Positions 16,839 through 26,602 of a stretch of 64,000 bases of DNA are shown here, in pieces (the first letter of the stretch is position 1; the number at the start of each line of letters is the position of its first letter). The DNA comes from Clostridia bacterium (GTDB lineage: Bacteria; Bacillota; Clostridia; Oscillospirales; CAG-382): assembly GCA_017456765.1 (NCBI GenBank), contig JAFTIR010000021.1, forward strand, positions 1 to 64,000. Reading direction: 5' to 3'. The notes beneath the pieces are model-generated. The model was given only the letters and a program-made list of their open reading frames with translations. It did no database searches and had not been told where the DNA came from. Made by a program: the position numbers and the translations under genes.

Positions 16839-19661
16839 ATGTCAAAAGACTTTGGAAAGACACTTAATCTTCCTAAGACAGAGTTTTCAATGAGAGCAAA
16901 TCTGCCTCAGAGAGAGCCTGCAACAAAGGATAAGTGGGAAGAACAGAACATTTACTCTAAAATGCTTGAGAAAAATAAAGGAAACAAGAGCTTCATAATT
17001 CATGACGGCCCTCCTTTCTCCAACGGTAATATCCACATGGGTACTGCCATGAATAAGGTTCTCAAGGACATAATAAATAAGTCAAAGTCCATGCAGGGCT
17101 ACTATGTACCTTACATTCCCGGTTGGGATAACCACGGTATGCCTATTGAGAGTGCGATTATCAAGAAGAATAAGCTTGATAGAAAGAAGATGTCGGACTC
17201 TGAATTTCGCTCTGCCTGCCAGAAGTTTGCGGAAAACTTTGTTGACATTCAGATGACATCCTTCAAGCGCCTCGGCGTTCTTGGTGACTGGGAGCATCCT
17301 TATCTCACCATGGCACCAAAGTTCGAAGCCAAGGAAGTTAAGGTTTTCGGCGAAATGTTCAAGAAGGGATATATCTATAAGGGCTTAAAGCCTGTTTATT
17401 GGTGTCCCTCCGATGAAACTGCACTTGCCGAAGCTGAAATTGAATACGCAGAGGATAAGTGTACATCTATTTATGTTAAATTCCAGCTTAATGACGATAA
17501 GGGCTTCTTTGACGGCGTTTGCGATAAGGAAAAGACATACTTCATTATCTGGACAACTACAACCTGGACTCTTCCCGGTAACGTGGCTATTACTGTTCAT
17601 CCGAGAGAGACATATGTTCTTATTAAGGCTGCTGACGGTAACTACTATATTACCGCCGAAGCACTTGCTTTCAAGACAATGGCGGCAGGTGAAGTGGAAG
17701 GCTTTGAGGTTGTCAAGGAATTCAAGGGTTCTGACCTTGAATACATGACAGCAAAGCATCCTTTCCTTGACAGAAACAGCCTTCTCACAACCGCAGAATA
17801 TGTAACAATGGATAGCGGTACAGGCTGTGTTCATACAGCTCCCTCATACGGTGCAGACGACTACTTCACGGGTATGAGATACGGTCTTCCTATTGAGGTT
17901 GCAGTTGATGACAGAGGTTATCAGAATGAGCTTGCAGGAAAGTTTGCAGGTCTCAGATATGATGAATCAAATGAAGCAATCCTCAATGATATGAAGGAGA
18001 GTGGCGCACTCTTCTCAAGCGAAGAAATCGTGCACCAGTATCCTCACTGCTGGAGATGTAAGAATCCTATCATTTTCAGGGCAACTCCCCAGTGGTTCTG
18101 CTCTGTTGAAGCCTTCAGAGATAAGGCAGTAGCGGCGTGTGAAAATGTTCAGTGGCTTCCCGAATGGGGCGGAAACAGAATGGTTTCCATGATAAAGGAA
18201 AGAGCTGACTGGTGTATTTCCCGTCAGAGAAAGTGGGGTCTTCCTATCCCCGTATTCTACTGCGAGGACTGCGGTGAAATCATCTGCAACGACGATACAA
18301 TTGCTAAGATTTCCGAAATTTTCGGCGAAAAGGGCTCAAACGCCTGGTTTGATATGGAAGCCTGCGAGCTTCTTCCCGAGGGCTTTGTATGTCCTAAGTG
18401 CGGAAAGACTCATTTTGTAAAGGAAACAGATACACTTGACTGCTGGTTCGACTCAGGCTCTACTCACTTCGGTGTTCTTTCCGATGAAGAATGGCCCAGT
18501 GACCTTTACCTTGAGGGTGCTGACCAGTACAGAGGCTGGTTCCAGTCCTCACTTCTCACAGCTGTCGGTGCAAAGGATATGGGCGCTCCTTACAGAGCAG
18601 TTCTTACACACGGCTGGGTTGTTGACGGCGAGGGTAAAGCAATGCATAAGTCCCTTGGTAACTCGGTATATCCCGAGGATGTTATCAAGGTGTACGGCGG
18701 AGACCTTTTAAGACTTTGGGTTGCTTCAAGCGACTATAGGGTAGACGTAAGAGTATCCGACCCCATCTTCAAACAGCTTTCTGAAATTTACAGAAAGATA
18801 AGAAATACAGCAAGAATTCTTCTTGCAAACCTCGGCACAATCGAGGAAGACTTCGACCCCAATAAGGATATGGTAGATGTATCCGAGCTTCTTCCTATCG
18901 ATAAGTGGATTGTTTCCCAGTTCAATGCCCTTGTCGGCAGAGTTATGAAGGCATATAATGACTATGAGTTCCACCTCATTTATCATGATGTTCATGACTT
19001 CTGTGCAGGCGAACTTTCCAAGCTCTACATTGATATTTCTAAGGACAGAGTTTACGTTGAAGCAAAGGATTCCTTCCTCAGAAGAAGCGCACAGACAGCT
19101 ATGTATATCGTGCTTCACGGTCTTACAAAGCTCCTTGCTCCTATCCTCTCCTATACAGCAGAGGAGATGTGGCAGTTTATGACACATCTCGACACTGATA
19201 ATAAGGAAAGCGTGTTCCTTAATAATGTTCCCGAATATAAGGCAGAGCTTGAATTCAAGGAAGTTGCAGATGCTTATAACAAACTCTTTGCTTACAGAGA
19301 TGATGTTATGAAGGCGCTTGAGCTTGCAAGAGCTGAAAAGCTTATCGGTAAGAGCCTTGATGCATCTGTTACAATATATGTAAATGATGAAAAGACAAGC
19401 GGATTCTTTAAGAGCTTTGAAAATGAACTTAATGACATCTTCATTTGTTCTGAAGTTATGCTCAGTGCAGACAGCGCTCCCGCTGATGCGTTCAGTGAAA
19501 CCGAAACAGGTATTGCTGTAAAGGTAGAAGCCATGAAGGGTATTAAGTGCGACAGATGCTGGTATGTAAAGAATGATTGCGAAGACCTCGGTGAAGAACA
19601 GCACCTCTGCAAGAGATGTATGTCAATTGTAAAGAGCACATTCCCCGAAATTCTTGCGTAA
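16839..19661 (+). CDS. ileS: Isoleucyl-tRNA synthetase
   Basis: 940 residues after AAAGGAG. The HIGH-type motif is PPFSNGNIHMGTAMNK (about 59-74), followed by PGWDNHGMPIE, the editing domain (TTTWTLPGNVAI), and WCISRQRKWGLPIPVF. The KMSKS loop reads AMHKSLGN (about 600), a variant in the first and third positions. The C-terminal zinc segment (CDRC...CKRC, about 905-930) is present. It charges tRNA-Ile with isoleucine and edits valine. lspA starts one base after its stop. Confidence 0.97.
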   Translation: MSKDFGKTLNLPKTEFSMRANLPQREPATKDKWEEQNIYSKMLEKNKGNKSFIIHDGPPFSNGNIHMGTAMNKVLKDIINKSKSMQGYYVPYIPGWDNHGMPIESAIIKKNKLDRKKMSDSEFRSACQKFAENFVDIQMTSFKRLGVLGDWEHPYLTMAPKFEAKEVKVFGEMFKKGYIYKGLKPVYWCPSDETALAEAEIEYAEDKCTSIYVKFQLNDDKGFFDGVCDKEKTYFIIWTTTTWTLPGNVAITVHPRETYVLIKAADGNYYITAEALAFKTMAAGEVEGFEVVKEFKGSDLEYMTAKHPFLDRNSLLTTAEYVTMDSGTGCVHTAPSYGADDYFTGMRYGLPIEVAVDDRGYQNELAGKFAGLRYDESNEAILNDMKESGALFSSEEIVHQYPHCWRCKNPIIFRATPQWFCSVEAFRDKAVAACENVQWLPEWGGNRMVSMIKERADWCISRQRKWGLPIPVFYCEDCGEIICNDDTIAKISEIFGEKGSNAWFDMEACELLPEGFVCPKCGKTHFVKETDTLDCWFDSGSTHFGVLSDEEWPSDLYLEGADQYRGWFQSSLLTAVGAKDMGAPYRAVLTHGWVVDGEGKAMHKSLGNSVYPEDVIKVYGGDLLRLWVASSDYRVDVRVSDPIFKQLSEIYRKIRNTARILLANLGTIEEDFDPNKDMVDVSELLPIDKWIVSQFNALVGRVMKAYNDYEFHLIYHDVHDFCAGELSKLYIDISKDRVYVEAKDSFLRRSAQTAMYIVLHGLTKLLAPILSYTAEEMWQFMTHLDTDNKESVFLNNVPEYKAELEFKEVADAYNKLFAYRDDVMKALELARAEKLIGKSLDASVTIYVNDEKTSGFFKSFENELNDIFICSEVMLSADSAPADAFSETETGIAVKVEAMKGIKCDRCWYVKNDCEDLGEEQHLCKRCMSIVKSTFPEILA

Positions 19662-19662
19662 T

Positions 19663-20163
19663 ATGCTGTCTGTAATAATTGCGGCTGCGGTTGTTCTTCT
19701 CGACCAGATTTCTAAATACTTTGTCTGCCATTATCTCAAAGAAGCCGGCAGCATCACATTGATTGAAGGCGTTCTTAAATTCACCTATGTTGAAAACAGG
19801 GGTGCGGCATTCGGAATTCTTTCGGATAACAGAGCCGTTTTTATGGTGATTTCTATCATAATCATTGCTTTGCTCGGATATGTTATTGCAAGATTTCACG
19901 GGCAAAGCAGGCTCTTTGATGCGTGCCTAGGACTTATTCTCGGCGGCGGCATCGGAAATATGATTGACAGAGCTGTTTTAGGCTATGTTGTTGATTTTAT
20001 TGACTTTTGTGCCTTTGATTTCTGGAAGTGGGTTTTTAATGTTGCGGACAGTGCCGTTGTTGTCGGCTGTATTCTTGCTGTCGTCTTTGTAATTTTTGAT
20101 AAGAAAGCGGCAACAATCGGAGAAAAAACACAAGAGACGGATGTGGAGAGTCGTGATGAATAA
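19663..20163 (+). CDS. lspA: Lipoprotein signal peptidase (SPase II)
   Basis: 166 residues; ATG 19663 lies one base after the ileS stop with no clear ribosome site, suggesting coupled re-initiation. An alternative in-frame TTG at 19654 lies inside ileS. Four membrane spans; family motifs LLDQISKYF, YVENRGAAFGIL, GGGIGNMIDRAVLGYVVDFIDF and FNVADSAVVVG, carrying the two catalytic aspartates (in GNMIDR and FNVADS). It cleaves diacylated prolipoproteins at the membrane, including possibly the product at 2818-4038. It overlaps the next gene by eight bases. Confidence 0.95.
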   Translation: MLSVIIAAAVVLLDQISKYFVCHYLKEAGSITLIEGVLKFTYVENRGAAFGILSDNRAVFMVISIIIIALLGYVIARFHGQSRLFDACLGLILGGGIGNMIDRAVLGYVVDFIDFCAFDFWKWVFNVADSAVVVGCILAVVFVIFDKKAATIGEKTQETDVESRDE

Positions 20164-21103
20164 CATTCCCTCAGATGTAAAAGAGATAATGGAATTTGTC
20201 TGTGAGAGTGACGGTATCAGACTTGATGCGTATGTCAGCACAATGTGTGAGCTTACAAGAAGTAGTGCCTCAAGGCTCGTTGAGAACGGAAATGTTTCTG
20301 TAAACGGAAAGGCTGTCACAAAAAAGAGCTTTCCCGTAAAAAACGGATTGCATATAGCTGTTACACTGCCACCCGTTGAGGTATGCTCGGCAACGGCGCA
20401 AAAAATGGACCTTGATATTGTCTATGAGGATGACGACATAATTATTGTAAATAAGCCTCAGGGGATGGTTGTGCATCCCGCACCGGGAAATCCCGATAAA
20501 ACCCTTGTTAACGGACTTATGTACCATTGCGAGGGTAGACTTTCAGGGATAAATGGAGTAATCCGACCCGGAATTGTCCACAGAATAGATAAGGACACAA
20601 GCGGTCTTTTGGTAGTTGCCAAGAATGATAATGCCCATAATTGCCTTGCAGAGCAAATAAAGGAACATTCCTTCAAGCGCGTGTATAAGGCAGTTGTTAT
20701 CGGTAGCTTCTCAGAGGGTGAGGGAAGAATAGACCTTCCTATCGGTAGACACCACACAAACCGAAAGAAAATGGCTGTCACCTCGCAGAATTCTAAAGAG
20801 GCGGCAACTAATTATAAAACAATTGAAGTGTTCAGAGGCTATTCACTTTGTGAATTCAGACTTGAAACAGGAAGAACCCACCAGATAAGGGTTCATGCTT
20901 CCCATTTCGGTCATGCCGTGGTGGGCGACCCGCTTTATGCACCCTTAGAGGGTAAAAATCCCTTTAACCTTTCGGGTCAGTGCCTTCATGCCCAAGTTCT
21001 CGGCATTGTACATCCAACAAGCGGAGAATATATGGAGTTCGAAGCACCTTTGCCACCACATTTTGAAAGAACACTCGAGCTTTTAAGAAAAAACTATAAC
21101 TAA
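20156..21103 (+). CDS. rluD: RluD-family 23S rRNA pseudouridine synthase
   Basis: 315 residues from ATG 20156 (GGAGAG upstream, start inside lspA). An N-terminal S4 domain (GIRLDAYVST, SRLVENGNVSVNGKAV) precedes the catalytic domain with GIVHRIDKDTSGLLVVAKN (Asp near 146) and ETGRTHQIRVH. Members convert uridines to pseudouridine in 23S rRNA. The lspA-rluD pairing is common in Firmicutes and supports the call; assignment to the exact RluD target sites is not certain. Confidence 0.92.
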   Translation: MNNIPSDVKEIMEFVCESDGIRLDAYVSTMCELTRSSASRLVENGNVSVNGKAVTKKSFPVKNGLHIAVTLPPVEVCSATAQKMDLDIVYEDDDIIIVNKPQGMVVHPAPGNPDKTLVNGLMYHCEGRLSGINGVIRPGIVHRIDKDTSGLLVVAKNDNAHNCLAEQIKEHSFKRVYKAVVIGSFSEGEGRIDLPIGRHHTNRKKMAVTSQNSKEAATNYKTIEVFRGYSLCEFRLETGRTHQIRVHASHFGHAVVGDPLYAPLEGKNPFNLSGQCLHAQVLGIVHPTSGEYMEFEAPLPPHFERTLELLRKNYN

Positions 21104-21129
21104 AGTTAAAAATAACTGGAGGAAGTCCC

Positions 21130-21960
21130 ATGGATAAGACCAAACTTTCGGCAATAGCCAATGAAATCCGTAAGGGAGCTTTGACTGCAGTATACTCGGC
21201 ACAGTCGGGTCATCCCGGCGGGTCTTTGGGTATTGCTGATATTCTCGCTTACCTTTACTTTGAAGAAATGAATGTTGACCCCAAAAAACCCAAAATGGAA
21301 GACAGAGACAGATTTGTTCTCTCAAAGGGTCATACATCACCTGCACTTTATGCGACACTTGCCGAAAAGGGCTTTTTTCCTAAAGAAGATTTAAAAACCT
21401 TCCGCCATAAGGATAGCTACCTCCAAGGACATCCCGACATGAAGAATATCCCCGGTGTTGATATGTCCACAGGCTCACTCGGTCTTGGCGTTTCTGCGGC
21501 TTGCGGTATGGCGCTCAGTGGTAAGATTTCCGAAAAGACATACAGAGTATGGGCAATTCTCGGCGACGGTGAAAGCCAGGAGGGTCAGGTATGGGAGGCG
21601 GCTATGTTCGCATCTCACTATGGACTTAATAACCTTGCAATCTTCGTTGACTGTAACGGACTTCAGATTGACGGAGCAACTTCTGATGTCATGAATCCCG
21701 AACCCTTTGATGAAAAATATCGTGCTTTCGGCTGGAATACAATGGTAATCGACGGTCATGATTTTGATCAGATAGATGCGGCTGTAAAGGCGGCAAAGGC
21801 ATCCGATAAACCCTTTGCAATTATCGCAAAGACTGTTAAGGGCAAGGGCGTTTCCTATATGGAAAATAAGTGTGAATGGCATGGAAGCGCACCTAAAGAA
21901 GAACAGTATGAAATCGGTATGAAGGATCTTGAAAACGCACTTTGCGTAGAATCAAAGTAA
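21130..21960 (+). CDS. Transketolase, N-terminal subunit
   Basis: 276 residues after GGAGGAAG. It contains the TPP-binding half of a split transketolase: SAQSGHPGGSLGIADILAYLYF, DRFVLSKGHTSPALYA, the TPP motif GDGESQEGQVWEA (about 144-157) and DCNGLQIDG. It pairs with the C-terminal subunit encoded 15 nt downstream to move two-carbon units between sugar phosphates in the pentose phosphate pathway. Split forms are common in anaerobic Firmicutes. Confidence 0.95.
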   Translation: MDKTKLSAIANEIRKGALTAVYSAQSGHPGGSLGIADILAYLYFEEMNVDPKKPKMEDRDRFVLSKGHTSPALYATLAEKGFFPKEDLKTFRHKDSYLQGHPDMKNIPGVDMSTGSLGLGVSAACGMALSGKISEKTYRVWAILGDGESQEGQVWEAAMFASHYGLNNLAIFVDCNGLQIDGATSDVMNPEPFDEKYRAFGWNTMVIDGHDFDQIDAAVKAAKASDKPFAIIAKTVKGKGVSYMENKCEWHGSAPKEEQYEIGMKDLENALCVESK

Positions 21961-21975
21961 GGGGAGGTAAGAGTA

Positions 21976-22911
21976 ATGTCAGAAAAAATCGCAACAAGAG
22001 ACGGTTACGGTAAGGCTCTTGCCGAACTCGGTGAAAAATATGATTTTGTAGTTCTTGATGCTGACCTTGCGGCGGCAACAAAGACGGGAGTATTTAAGAA
22101 GGCGTTCCCGAATAGATTCTTTGACTGCGGTATCGCTGAGGGAAATATGATGGGCGTTGCAGCAGGTATCGCTTCAACAGGTAAGACTGTATTTGCTTCT
22201 TCCTTTGCAATGTTTGCGGCAGGACGTGCCTTTGAACAGGTAAGAAACATCATCGGTTATCCTCACCTCAACGTTAAAATCGGTGCAACCCATGCAGGTA
22301 TCACCGTAGGTGAAGACGGTGCAACACACCAGTGTAATGAAGATATTGCGCTCATGAGAACAATTCCCGGCATGGTAATCTTAAATCCTGCCGATGCAGT
22401 TGAAGCAAAAGCGTGCGTAGAAGCGGCTCTCAAGCATAATGGACCTGTATACCTTCGTTTTGGCAGACTTGCTGTTCCCGTAATCTATGATGAGGGACAC
22501 ACAGTTGAAATAGGTAAGGGAAGCGTTATTTGTGAAGGTACGGATGTAACCATTATCGCAACAGGTCTTATGGTTTCAATTGCTCTTGAAGCAAATGAAA
22601 TCCTGAAAGCAGAGGGCATATCTGCAAGAATCGTAAATATGCCTTGTATCAAGCCTATTGACGCAGAGCTTATTAAAGAATGTGCGGAAAAGACGGGTTT
22701 GATCGTAACCTGCGAGGAGCATAATATAATCGGCGGTATGGGAAGTGCGGTTGCAGAGGTTGTCTGTGAATCAAAACCCGTTCCCGTCGTTCGTGTCGGT
22801 GTAAATGACACCTACGGTAAGTCGGGTAAGGCTCAGGATCTTATTCCTGTGTTCGGACTTGATGCTGTAAGCGTAGCAAACCGTGTTAAAGAAGCGCTTA
22901 AATTAAAGTAA
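21976..22911 (+). CDS. Transketolase, C-terminal subunit
   Basis: 311 residues after GGGGAGG. It contains the pyrimidine-binding domain (TRDGYGKALAELG, FDCGIAEGNMMGVAAGIA, HAGITVGEDGATHQ) and the transketolase C-terminal domain (CEEHNIIGGMGSAVAEV). It completes the active site with the upstream subunit. Just 22 nt separate it from the ackA initiation codon, so pentose metabolism and acetate/ATP formation may share a transcript. Confidence 0.95.
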   Translation: MSEKIATRDGYGKALAELGEKYDFVVLDADLAAATKTGVFKKAFPNRFFDCGIAEGNMMGVAAGIASTGKTVFASSFAMFAAGRAFEQVRNIIGYPHLNVKIGATHAGITVGEDGATHQCNEDIALMRTIPGMVILNPADAVEAKACVEAALKHNGPVYLRFGRLAVPVIYDEGHTVEIGKGSVICEGTDVTIIATGLMVSIALEANEILKAEGISARIVNMPCIKPIDAELIKECAEKTGLIVTCEEHNIIGGMGSAVAEVVCESKPVPVVRVGVNDTYGKSGKAQDLIPVFGLDAVSVANRVKEALKLK

Positions 22912-22933
22912 TATATATAAAGGAGAAAAGACA

Positions 22934-24142
22934 ATGAAAGTATGAGTTATCAATGCGGGCAGTTCCTCCATTAAGTATCAGCTTATTGATATGACAAACG
23001 AAACTCTTTTAGCTAAAGGTCAGTGCGACAGAATCGGTATTGACGGAGGCAACTTCAAGCAGAAGAATGCTGACGGCACAGAATATAAGGTAGAGGTTGA
23101 TATTCCTGACCACGCAGCAGGTATCAAACTCGTAGTTGACGCTCTCACAGATAAGGACCACGGCGTTATCAGCTCCATGAGTGAGATTTCAGCGGTTGGA
23201 CATAGAGTTGTTCACGGCGGCGAAAAGTTCTCCGGCTCCGTTGTTATCAATGAAGATATTATCGAAGCAATGAAGGAGTGTTCTGTTCTCAGCCCTCTCC
23301 ATAACCCTGCAAACCTTACAGGTATCAGAGCTTGTCAGGAAATTATGGGTATGGATGTACCTCAGGTTGGTGTATTTGATACATCCTTCCATCAGACAAT
23401 GCCCGACTATGCTTATATGTACGCTATTCCCTATGAATACTATGAAAAGTATAAGCTCAGAAGATACGGCTTCCACGGTACTTCTCACAGATATGTAACA
23501 GCACGTGCTGCTGCTATGCTCGGAAAGAAACCCGAAGAAATCAATATCGTTACATGCCACCTCGGTAACGGCTCCTCCATCACTGCAGTTAAGGGCGGCA
23601 AGAGCTTTGATACAACAATGGGTGTTACACCTCTTGAAGGTCTCATGATGGGTACACGTTGCGGTAATATTGACCCTGCTATCATTCCTTTCCTCATGGA
23701 AAAGGAAGGTCTTACTGCTAAGGAAGTTGACGCCATAATGAATAAGAAGTCAGGTATCCTCGGTGTTACAGGCGGAGTAACAAGCGATAACAGAGACATC
23801 GATGACGGCGCAAGGAACGGTAACGAAAGATACCAGCTTATTGAAAAGATGCTCTGCCACCAGATTACAAAGTTTGTAGGCGGATATGCCGCTGCAATGG
23901 GCGGCGTTGATGCTATTGTATTCACAGGCGGTATCGGTGAAAACAATCCCAAGTACAGAACGGCTGTTGCAAATAACCTTAAGTTCATTGGCGTTGAAAT
24001 CGACGAAGAAATCAACGGAAAGGCAAAGAGAACAAGCGACGAAAACGACATCTCCGCAAAGGGAGCAAAGGTTAAGATGCTTGTAATCCCCACAAACGAA
24101 GAACTTATGATTGCAAGAGATACTTACGAACTTGTAAAGTAA
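22934..24142 (+). pseudogene. ackA: Acetate kinase with in-frame TGA at codon 4
   Basis: The natural start is ATG 22934: AAAGGAG precedes it and the codons read M-K-V-stop-VINAGSSSIKYQLIDM, matching the AckA N-terminus MKVLVINAGSSS except for TGA (22943-22945) where Leu is usual. The frame is then open to 24142, with HRVVHGGEKFS, FDTSFHQTMP, FHGTSHRYV, CHLGNGSSI, GTRCGNIDPA and FTGGIGENN. The next ATG (22991) would give 383 residues without the VINAGSSS strand, which holds the phosphate/metal-binding Asn and Ser. TGA ends other genes here, so it is a real stop in this organism. Causes could be a TTA-to-TGA change, a sequence error or readthrough. AckA makes ATP and acetate from acetyl phosphate; no pta is adjacent. 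Confidence 0.85.
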
Positions 24143-24152
24143 AATATTTTTG

Positions 24153-24186
24153 TGCAGCCGGTGTTTATATACCGGTTGCATTTTTG
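24153..24186 (+). terminator. Terminator after ackA
   Basis: Stem TGCAGCCGGT/ACCGGTTGCA with one wobble pair (24153-24162 and 24171-24180), followed by T5. Confidence 0.9.
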
Positions 24187-24212
24187 TGTTGTTATAAAGA
24201 AAGGAAAACACT

Positions 24213-24530
24213 ATGCCCCAAATTAACTTTAACATAACCACCCTTTTATTTATTCTTAATATTCTCACTTTTTTGCTTTTCGGCTTTGATAAAATAAGGG
24301 CGAAAAAGAAAGGTTATCGCATACCCGAGGCGGTGCTTATCCTGCTTTCGCTGTTTTTCGGGGGAGTGGGGGCAATGCTCGGTATGGTAATATTTAACCA
24401 TAAGACAAACAGAATGCCCTTTAGAATAATTGTGCCGCTTTCATTTGTACTGAACTATATTTTCAGCTATGATTCCTTCCGCCTGTTTAAGGCAATTCTT
24501 AAGGCAATTTTACAAATTATCCCTGAATAA
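24213..24530 (+). CDS. DUF1294 membrane protein
   Basis: 105 residues after AAAGGAAA. There are three or so hydrophobic spans with the DUF1294 pattern: FGFDKIRAKKKGYRIPEAVL, SLFFGGVGAMLGMVIFNHKTNRMPFR. The family is of unknown function and is found in many bacteria. It stands alone between the ackA terminator and the promoter of the decarboxylase cluster. Confidence 0.85.
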   Translation: MPQINFNITTLLFILNILTFLLFGFDKIRAKKKGYRIPEAVLILLSLFFGGVGAMLGMVIFNHKTNRMPFRIIVPLSFVLNYIFSYDSFRLFKAILKAILQIIPE

Positions 24531-24573
24531 CAGAAAATTAACAATTTTTGTGTAACTATTTGGCATTTAGGTA

Positions 24574-24602
24574 TTGCAAAAAAATTAACAATGTTATATA
24601 AT
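24574..24602 (+). promoter_or_regulatory. Promoter of the carboxyltransferase/decarboxylase cluster
   Basis: TTGCAA (24574-24579), 17-nt spacer, TATAAT (24597-24602), with a ~70-nt leader before the first ATG. No riboswitch is recognised in the leader. Confidence 0.8.
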
Positions 24603-24675
24603 GAATTCATAATGGGGCGGAAGTGGTAATATTTCGCAAAAACCCGTTTTTTAACATCTGTATGGAGGTAAAGAT

Positions 24676-26163
24676 ATGGATTTACAGAAGAGAAGCGAAA
24701 GCCTCGTCAAAGCAAAGAAATCCCTTGTTGACAGAGCGGCTGCAGATAAACTCCATAAGGCAGGAAAATTTACTGCATATGAGCTTATAGGTCAGCTTTT
24801 CGATGAAGGTACATTTGTTGAGACAAACGCATATGTAAAGGCTTACGCAAATGAACTCGGCACATCCGACACCGCCGAATATGAAGGCGTTGTATGCGGC
24901 TACGGTGCTGTTGACGGAAGACTTACCTTTGTTTATGCACAGAACGCAGCAAGACTTAACGGTGCGTTTTCCAAGGCTGCAGCTGAAAAGATTGCGGCAC
25001 TTTATGATATGGCAAAGAAAAACGGTGCGCCCGTAGTATCTGTATTTGATTCAAACGGTGCAAAGGTAGAAGAGGGTATTGATGTACTCTCCGGCTACGG
25101 TAAGGTAATGAAGAAGGCTTCACTTCTCCGCGGAAAGGTTCCCCAGATTTCTGTTATCGTTGGTAACTGTGCAGGAGCTGCTGCCACAATTGCGGCACTT
25201 TCTGATATTTCCGTTATGGTTGAGGGCGCGTCCTATTCCATAACCCCCGCAAGTGTTCTTTCTTCCTGCGGAGCTAAAGAAAATGTAGCTACAAGCGAAT
25301 ATGCTTCCGAAAAGGGCATGGTTTGCATGACTGCAAAGAATACTGCCGAAGCATTCGCTTCTGTTAAGGATGTTCTTTCTTACCTTCCTTCAAATAAGCT
25401 TGATACTAACGTTTATACAGGCGTAGAAGATAACCCCAACCGTGCAACACCTGAGGTTGCATCCATAGTTGCAGGTGAAAAGTATGACGTTCACAGCGTG
25501 ATTGCATCTGTTGCAGACGGCGCAAGATTTTTAGAGCTTAACGCAGGAAAATCTGCGGCAATTGTTACAGGTTTTATGACTGTTAACGGCGTTGTTGCAG
25601 GTGTTGTTGCTAATAACCCTGCGGCAAAGGACGCAAAGCTCTGCAAAGGCTGTATGAATAAGGCGGCAGATTTTATAAACTTCTGCGATGCTTTCGGAAT
25701 TTCCATTGTCACTCTTGTTGACACAAACGGCTTCTGCGCTGAATGTGAAGCAAAGGGTAAGGACTTCGTTTCTGCATCCGCACGTCTTGCTGAAAGCTAT
25801 AGCACAGCAACAGTTCCCATGGTAACAGTAAATGTCGGCTCTGCTTACGGCTCTGCTTTCACACTCATGGGTTCAAAAGAGCTTGGTGCTGATATGGTTA
25901 TCGCACTTGACAGTGCTAAAATCGGTGTTTTAAAACCCGGTGCAGGCGTTGCTATGATGTGGACAGAAAAGATGGCCGGCGCTAAAGCTCCCATCGAAAA
26001 GAGAAAGGCTCTTGAGGAAGAATGGGAACTTCTCATGTCAACTCCTATTCTTGCTGCAGAAGCAGGTCAGGTTGATGACATTATTCCTGCAGAAGACCTT
26101 CGAGTTAAGATTGCATCTGCCCTTGAAATGCTCTCCATGAAGAGAGAGTTTGCATCCCTTTAA
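24676..26163 (+). CDS. Carboxyltransferase subunit (MmdA/PccB-like, divergent)
   Basis: 495 residues after ATGGAGG. The two crotonase-like halves of acyl-CoA carboxyltransferases are visible: GYGAVDGRLTFVYAQN, ALSDISVMVEGASYSITP, then VANNPAAKDAKLCKGCMNKAADFINFCDAFGI and GSKELGADMVIALDSAKIGVL. Segments usually conserved for CoA substrates, such as GGAxxH...SGV after the first half, are missing or altered (ASVLSSCGAKENVATSEYASEKG). It moves a carboxyl group between biotin and an acyl-CoA or keto acid. It is followed by OadG, biotin carrier, OadB and OadA-like genes, so it probably serves a sodium-pump decarboxylase or a transcarboxylase. The substrate is uncertain. Confidence 0.85.
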   Translation: MDLQKRSESLVKAKKSLVDRAAADKLHKAGKFTAYELIGQLFDEGTFVETNAYVKAYANELGTSDTAEYEGVVCGYGAVDGRLTFVYAQNAARLNGAFSKAAAEKIAALYDMAKKNGAPVVSVFDSNGAKVEEGIDVLSGYGKVMKKASLLRGKVPQISVIVGNCAGAAATIAALSDISVMVEGASYSITPASVLSSCGAKENVATSEYASEKGMVCMTAKNTAEAFASVKDVLSYLPSNKLDTNVYTGVEDNPNRATPEVASIVAGEKYDVHSVIASVADGARFLELNAGKSAAIVTGFMTVNGVVAGVVANNPAAKDAKLCKGCMNKAADFINFCDAFGISIVTLVDTNGFCAECEAKGKDFVSASARLAESYSTATVPMVTVNVGSAYGSAFTLMGSKELGADMVIALDSAKIGVLKPGAGVAMMWTEKMAGAKAPIEKRKALEEEWELLMSTPILAAEAGQVDDIIPAEDLRVKIASALEMLSMKREFASL

Positions 26164-26184
26164 TTAAGAATTGGTGGTGTAATT

Positions 26185-26574
26185 ATGAATATGCAATTGT
26201 TGAATGCAGTTTCTGAATTCTATACTCAGAAATTTGATCCCGGCTCTGCTGAGGCGGTGAATAAGGCACTTTCTTTCGGTCTTCCGTTTTCCCTCTTTGG
26301 CTTTGCAGTAGTTTTCGGCGTTCTTGCGGTTATTATGTTTATCGTAAAAATTTTCGGTAAGGTTTTTTCGTCAAAAGAGGAAAAGCCGAAAGTGAAGAAG
26401 GTTGAAATGAAGCCGGAAGTAAAGGTTGAAGCACCGGCACCTGTCGTAGAGGCAGCTCCCGTAGCCGATAACGGAGGTATAGTTGCGGCAATCATGGCGG
26501 CAATAAGTGCTTTTCGCGCCTCTAACGGTGAAGGCGGCTCTTTCAGAGTAGTTTCATTCAAAAAGAGAAAGTAA
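26185..26574 (+). CDS. Sodium-pump decarboxylase gamma/delta subunit (OadG-like)
   Basis: 129 residues: one membrane span (about 32-56, LPFSLFGFAVVFGVLAVIMFI), a Lys/Glu/Pro/Ala-rich linker, and a C-terminal segment (GGIVAAIMAAISAFRAS...FRVVSFKKRK) typical of OadG/MmdD subunits. It helps assemble the soluble carboxyltransferase with the membrane beta subunit. A GGTGGTG site precedes the ATG; it is 21 nt after the carboxyltransferase gene. Confidence 0.85.
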   Translation: MNMQLLNAVSEFYTQKFDPGSAEAVNKALSFGLPFSLFGFAVVFGVLAVIMFIVKIFGKVFSSKEEKPKVKKVEMKPEVKVEAPAPVVEAAPVADNGGIVAAIMAAISAFRASNGEGGSFRVVSFKKRK

Positions 26575-26602
26575 ATTCTATTTATAAAAGGAGATTATTA
26601 TC

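Noticed and set aside
18726..19604. 292-codon minus-strand frame
   Set aside because: It lies entirely antisense to ileS, whose motifs are complete; no ribosome site or recognisable domain.
22934..22945. Alternative genetic code in which TGA is Trp
   Set aside because: spmA, spmB, miaA, dnaG and others end in TGA at the expected places, and Leu rather than Trp is usual at AckA codon 4.
22943..22945. Selenocysteine at the ackA TGA
   Set aside because: AckA is not a selenoprotein family, Leu is expected there, and no convincing SECIS-like hairpin is seen just downstream.
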